NCBI GenBank assembly: GCA_900313125.1
Contig: OMPZ01000151.1
Span: 1 to 6,857, forward strand
DNA length: 6,857 bases
Origin: an uncultured Eubacteriales bacterium
Lineage (GTDB): Bacteria > Bacillota > Clostridia > Oscillospirales > Acutalibacteraceae
Reading direction: 5' to 3'
Of this stretch, positions 5,501-6,857 are shown piece by piece (position 1 is the first letter of the stretch; each line of letters starts with the position of its first letter). The notes below the pieces were generated by a model, which was not told the DNA's origin, did no database searches, and was given only the letters and a program-made list of their open reading frames with translations. Made by a program: the position numbers and the translations under genes.

Positions 5501-6857
5501 AGCGCGGTCGCTTTAACTGTCACCTTGCCCTCGGCGATACCGGTGAGCACAGCCTTCTGTGTGTTGCCGAACTCGCCCGTATCGGAAGGTACGATCGTCG
5601 CTATATTGCTGTTTGAAACGCTCCATACGATCTCCTCGTCGGCGTCGTCGGGATCCATTTTTGCCGCAAGCTCGATCGGAACGCCCACTCTCGTTGAGAA
5701 GGACGAGCCTTCCGCCGCGGAGGTTATCGTCAAGGCAGTCGCCTTTTTGATGACTCTGATCTTCTGCTCGGCGTAGATGTTCTGATCCTCCGCGTAAAGA
5801 GTGATCGTCGCGCTGCCCTGCTTGAGAGCCTTTACAAGACCGCCCGAGGTCACTGTAATAACGGACGCGTCGCTCGATACCCACTTGAAATTATCGGTAG
5901 CGTCGCTCGGAGTGATCCTGCTTTTTATCTGATATGCGTCGCCGACCTCAAGGGCTGTCGGCGCGTCGGTAAATTCGATGCTCTGAGCCGTGTTGGCGTT
6001 CACGATATTTACATGAATGTATTTCGGCACGGTCTTGACGTAAGCGTTCATGGTATCGCCGGACGTGCCGTTGGCGTAGATCAGCTTATTGCCGAAGCTG
6101 TACTGACGCGGCGAGCTTGACGTCGCGTTGAACTTTGACACGATAGTTACCGTGCCCTCTTTGTTTGCGGTGAAAACGCCCGTCGGTGATATGACCGCTT
6201 TGTCGGTCGACGACGACTGGCCGACGCCTTCATAATTACCGTCGTACACAGCCCATACTACGGTGTCGTTTGAATCAGCCGGGATAAGCTCTGTCGTGAG
6301 GTGATATGAATGCCCCTTTACAGCCGTCACCGTGGTGGCGTTGGTGGGGCAGAGGTCGTTGAGCGGCAGCGGTTCGCTGCTGCCGTCCCAGAAGATCTTC
6401 ATATCGGTCGCAGGGTTGAAAACGGTGACTCTGATCGTTGAAGCAGCGGTATTTTTCTTGTTTGAGAACGTGATGGTAACGTTGCCCGCGGTGAGCGGCG
6501 TTTTAGTGCCGTTGTTTTCGTTGTAGGCGCTGAGCTTGAGCGTCCGGCTCGTTTTGCTGCCCGACGCCGTCAGATCCTCGACATTCAGGCTGTTGTTTGG
6601 CGTGCTGACCTCATAAAAAAGCTCGTCGTCCGAAACCGAGGTGTTTCCGCTCGCGTCTGCAAGGCTTATCGTCAGGGTAATGCTCGTGCGTCCGTTTGCG
6701 ATGTCCGAATTATCGAGATTGATGACCGGGTTCGCTGCAAGGTTGGTATTGAGCGAATCGTCGTGGACAAGTATCTGCGATGCAGCGTTTGCGGCGGACA
6801 CTTCTATCGGCAGGGTATCTGCCGAAACATAGGCGGTGCTTGTACCGCACGAAAAAA
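2548..6857 (-). CDS. Giant secreted multi-module Ig/BIG2-like and YTG-repeat protein with C-terminal type I dockerin (N-terminus off window)
   Basis: The frame is open from the window edge to the TAG at 2548-2550, giving 1435 visible codons. The codon at 6801 is an internal GTG, so the real start lies beyond 6857. Residues are numbered from that GTG. The 18 residues before it, including TAYVSA then DTLP, look like the end of a signal peptide (V-x-A cleavage). Modules in order: an Ig-like domain (about 20-127); about six BIG2-like domains (130-266, 272-350, 354-446, 453-552, 557-647, 652-743), several with the WxSS(D/N) strand and G-T-(I/V)-T-(I/V) end; six YTG-type modules (759-817, 835-896, 992-1052, 1095-1154, 1173-1232, 1287-1347); CxxC modules at 897-926, 939-963 and 1233-1259; and a dockerin (1349-1417). 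No catalytic domain is visible. The likely role is a structural or adhesive surface protein, possibly held by a cohesin. The gene converges on the LCP gene and has its own terminator. Precise ligands cannot be inferred. Confidence 0.9.
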   Translation of the reverse strand, partial: FSCGTSTAYVSADTLPIEVSAANAASQILVHDDSLNTNLAANPVINLDNSDIANGRTSITLTISLADASGNTSVSDDELFYEVSTPNNSLNVEDLTASGSKTSRTLKLSAYNENNGTKTPLTAGNVTITFSNKKNTAASTIRVTVFNPATDMKIFWDGSSEPLPLNDLCPTNATTVTAVKGHSYHLTTELIPADSNDTVVWAVYDGNYEGVGQSSSTDKAVISPTGVFTANKEGTVTIVSKFNATSSSPRQYSFGNKLIYANGTSGDTMNAYVKTVPKYIHVNIVNANTAQSIEFTDAPTALEVGDAYQIKSRITPSDATDNFKWVSSDASVITVTSGGLVKALKQGSATITLYAEDQNIYAEQKIRVIKKATALTITSAAEGSSFSTRVGVPIELAAKMDPDDADEEIVWSVSNSNIATIVPSDTGEFGNTQKAVLTGIAEGKVTVKATALVSGVSSQCEVTVDPRKASDGLTLYYEVNGVKPQIIEGSTLNIFNNQDLTIKAALTAEDGTTPDDAVKWTIMNNDNATVTISGETDDSITIHGSSEGTVLVKAYAENDESICRNFGIQVLRACDKIRFVDTEGNAYPTPKSLNIGDLSTIKADLTIEGNYPYQHSDRIVSWTSSDPETAQIDSEGNIRAIKNGNVSITARTASGREASISVVAFTTSQVIMTNVNVSDDGSIPTKDIEVNKQMEGSWTFGVTIKDDHGNNMGNTSPLWTSSNENVGVISSKGQFTATGLGKTIITVRSGSKIDQCEVTVYAKIVNAEFSTIEPQLYSPIKQFYEPKPTVTFAGKTLIEGVDYELSYTNNTEIGSAALTAVGKGNYTAERTIGFNISTRSLNDEEIEVNYAQQVDYTGEAQTPKVEVTCMKILLTEGTDYKISYQNNVNPGNATIILQGQGNYKDRRDCVFEVYCDHSDSTEPVLKREATCTETGIMSKVCNKCHQTVETEIPMIDHNYEEKVVPPTANDQGFTLHTCTMCGDSYKDNFVDKIPGVSILECTATITGSSFGYTGSPITPIVTLRYDGETLTENADYTVTYINNVEVGTGYAIITGLGNYTGTGKVSFQITESGGNIDTDNTTELIMTDEDSDTDDGRISLNQGKVLYLDDVVFNPNHIPYEPKPVVNIGDDALIENVDYVLQYANNSKVGTATVIMRGIGRFKSFAQFQFDILPRPLTDAEITVTAIDKQICTGSPLTPSVIIDCGGEFLQNRKDFKLEYSNNTKPGVANIKITGIGNYTDSVNLSFIIECNHVYSDQVIAPTHSARGYTLHTCKICGATFTDSYVDQLGTTSLDDCVVDIPTAVAYTGEARTPKVTITNGSETLREGLDYTVEYSNNTEIGLANITVRGIGAYTGIITSTFQITKGMMGDVNGDHEISSDDALLILRYTVGLMKFDNTQIALADVTGDSVAATDDSLAILRYTVGYRDKGVKIG
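2551..2757 (-). other. Type I dockerin domain
   Basis: Residues 1349-1417 hold two F-hand-like repeats. The first loop is DVNGDHEISSDD, with Asp1353, Asn1355, Asp1357, Glu1359 and Asp1364 at calcium positions 1, 3, 5, 7 and 12. The second is DVTGDSVAATDD, with Asp1387, Asp1391 and Asp1398 at 1, 5 and 12 but Thr and Ala at 3 and 9, a weaker site. Each is followed by the same helix, LLILRYTVG and LAILRYTVG. Dockerins bind cohesin modules and anchor proteins to cellulosome-like scaffolds or the cell surface; no cohesin is seen in this window. Confidence 0.92.
2758..3498 (-). repeat. Duplicated block B: YTG-YTG-CxxC-YTG modules
   Basis: Residues 1102-1348. The order is YEPKP (1102-1106), a module with DYVLQYANN, linker RPLTDAEITV, a module with DFKLEYSNN, a CNH...HTCKICG block (1233-1260), and a last module with AYTGEARTPKV and DYTVEYSNN. 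Each order element has a counterpart in block A. The core shared by modules is L-x(3-4)-D(Y/F)-x3-Y-x-NN-x3-G, then G-x-G-x-(Y/F), then F-x-(I/V). Confidence 0.85.
3643..4506 (-). repeat. Duplicated block A: YTG-YTG-CxxC-CxxC-YTG modules
   Basis: Residues 766-1053. It starts with YEPKP (766-770), then DYELSYTNN, linker RSLNDEEIEV, then DYTGEAQTPKV and DYKISYQNN, two cysteine modules, then GYTGSPITPIV and DYTVTYINN. Against block B it has one extra cysteine module of about 40 residues. Identity between blocks is partial, so the duplication is old. Confidence 0.85.
3913..4113 (-). other. Paired CxH...CxxC modules inside block A
   Basis: Residues 897-963. The first module is C897-D-H899, then C913, then KVCNKC (C923, C926). 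The second has DHNYEE with H939 and then HTCTMCG (C960, C963). Block B has one matching module, C1233-N-H1235 and HTCKICG (C1256, C1259). The pattern fits a small zinc-ribbon or disulfide knuckle. Similar HTCxxCGxSYxD blocks are common in secreted proteins of gut Firmicutes; their function is not established to my knowledge. Confidence 0.6.

Noticed and set aside
2548..6801. GTG at 6801 as the true start of the giant protein
   Set aside because: The same frame stays open to the window edge and the residues just before look like the end of a signal peptide, so the protein begins beyond the window.

Overview
The window reads as a chromosomal segment of a low- to mid-GC Gram-positive anaerobe, most likely a Ruminococcus-like gut Clostridium. 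This is inferred from a type I dockerin of the Ruminococcus style, BIG2-like and 'YTG/DYxxxYxNN' surface repeats, a LytR-CpsA-Psr (LCP) cell-wall enzyme, and a small NrdD-like protein of a kind seen in anaerobic Firmicutes. Coding DNA is moderately GC-rich, while the intergenic region around 720-960 is very AT-rich.

Layout. (1) Positions 1-373, plus strand: the 3' part of a PAP2-family membrane phosphatase with all three phosphatase motifs. It ends at a hairpin (374-411) that has T-tracts in both directions. (2) Positions 416-697, minus strand: a 93-residue NrdD C-terminus-like protein with a strong Shine-Dalgarno and a good sigma-A-type promoter (745-773). (3) A 278-bp AT-rich divergent intergenic region. 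(4) Positions 976-2169, plus strand: a complete LCP-family protein, followed by an 11-bp-stem terminator. (5) A 378-bp convergent gap (2170-2547) with no convincing gene. It has overlapping start-less open frames in all three plus-strand phases (perhaps a decayed gene), a few small inverted and direct repeats, and the terminator of the next gene. (6) Positions 2548-6857, minus strand: most of a giant secreted repeat protein (1435 codons visible, N-terminus off the window). It has about seven Ig/BIG2-like modules, six YTG-type modules interspersed with CxxC modules, and a C-terminal dockerin.

How the genes may work together. Each gene appears to be its own transcription unit, separated by terminators, so no operon is evident. 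The shared theme is the cell envelope. The PAP2 enzyme may recycle undecaprenyl diphosphate, the LCP protein probably transfers glycopolymers from an undecaprenyl-diphosphate carrier to peptidoglycan, and the giant protein is exported and probably docks to a cohesin. The NrdD-like gene does not fit that theme. I found no CRISPR array, insertion sequence, tRNA, rRNA or phage gene. The least ordinary items are the internal duplication in the giant protein, its CxxC modules, and the stand-alone NrdD-like protein. I did not find a convincing new multi-gene system.
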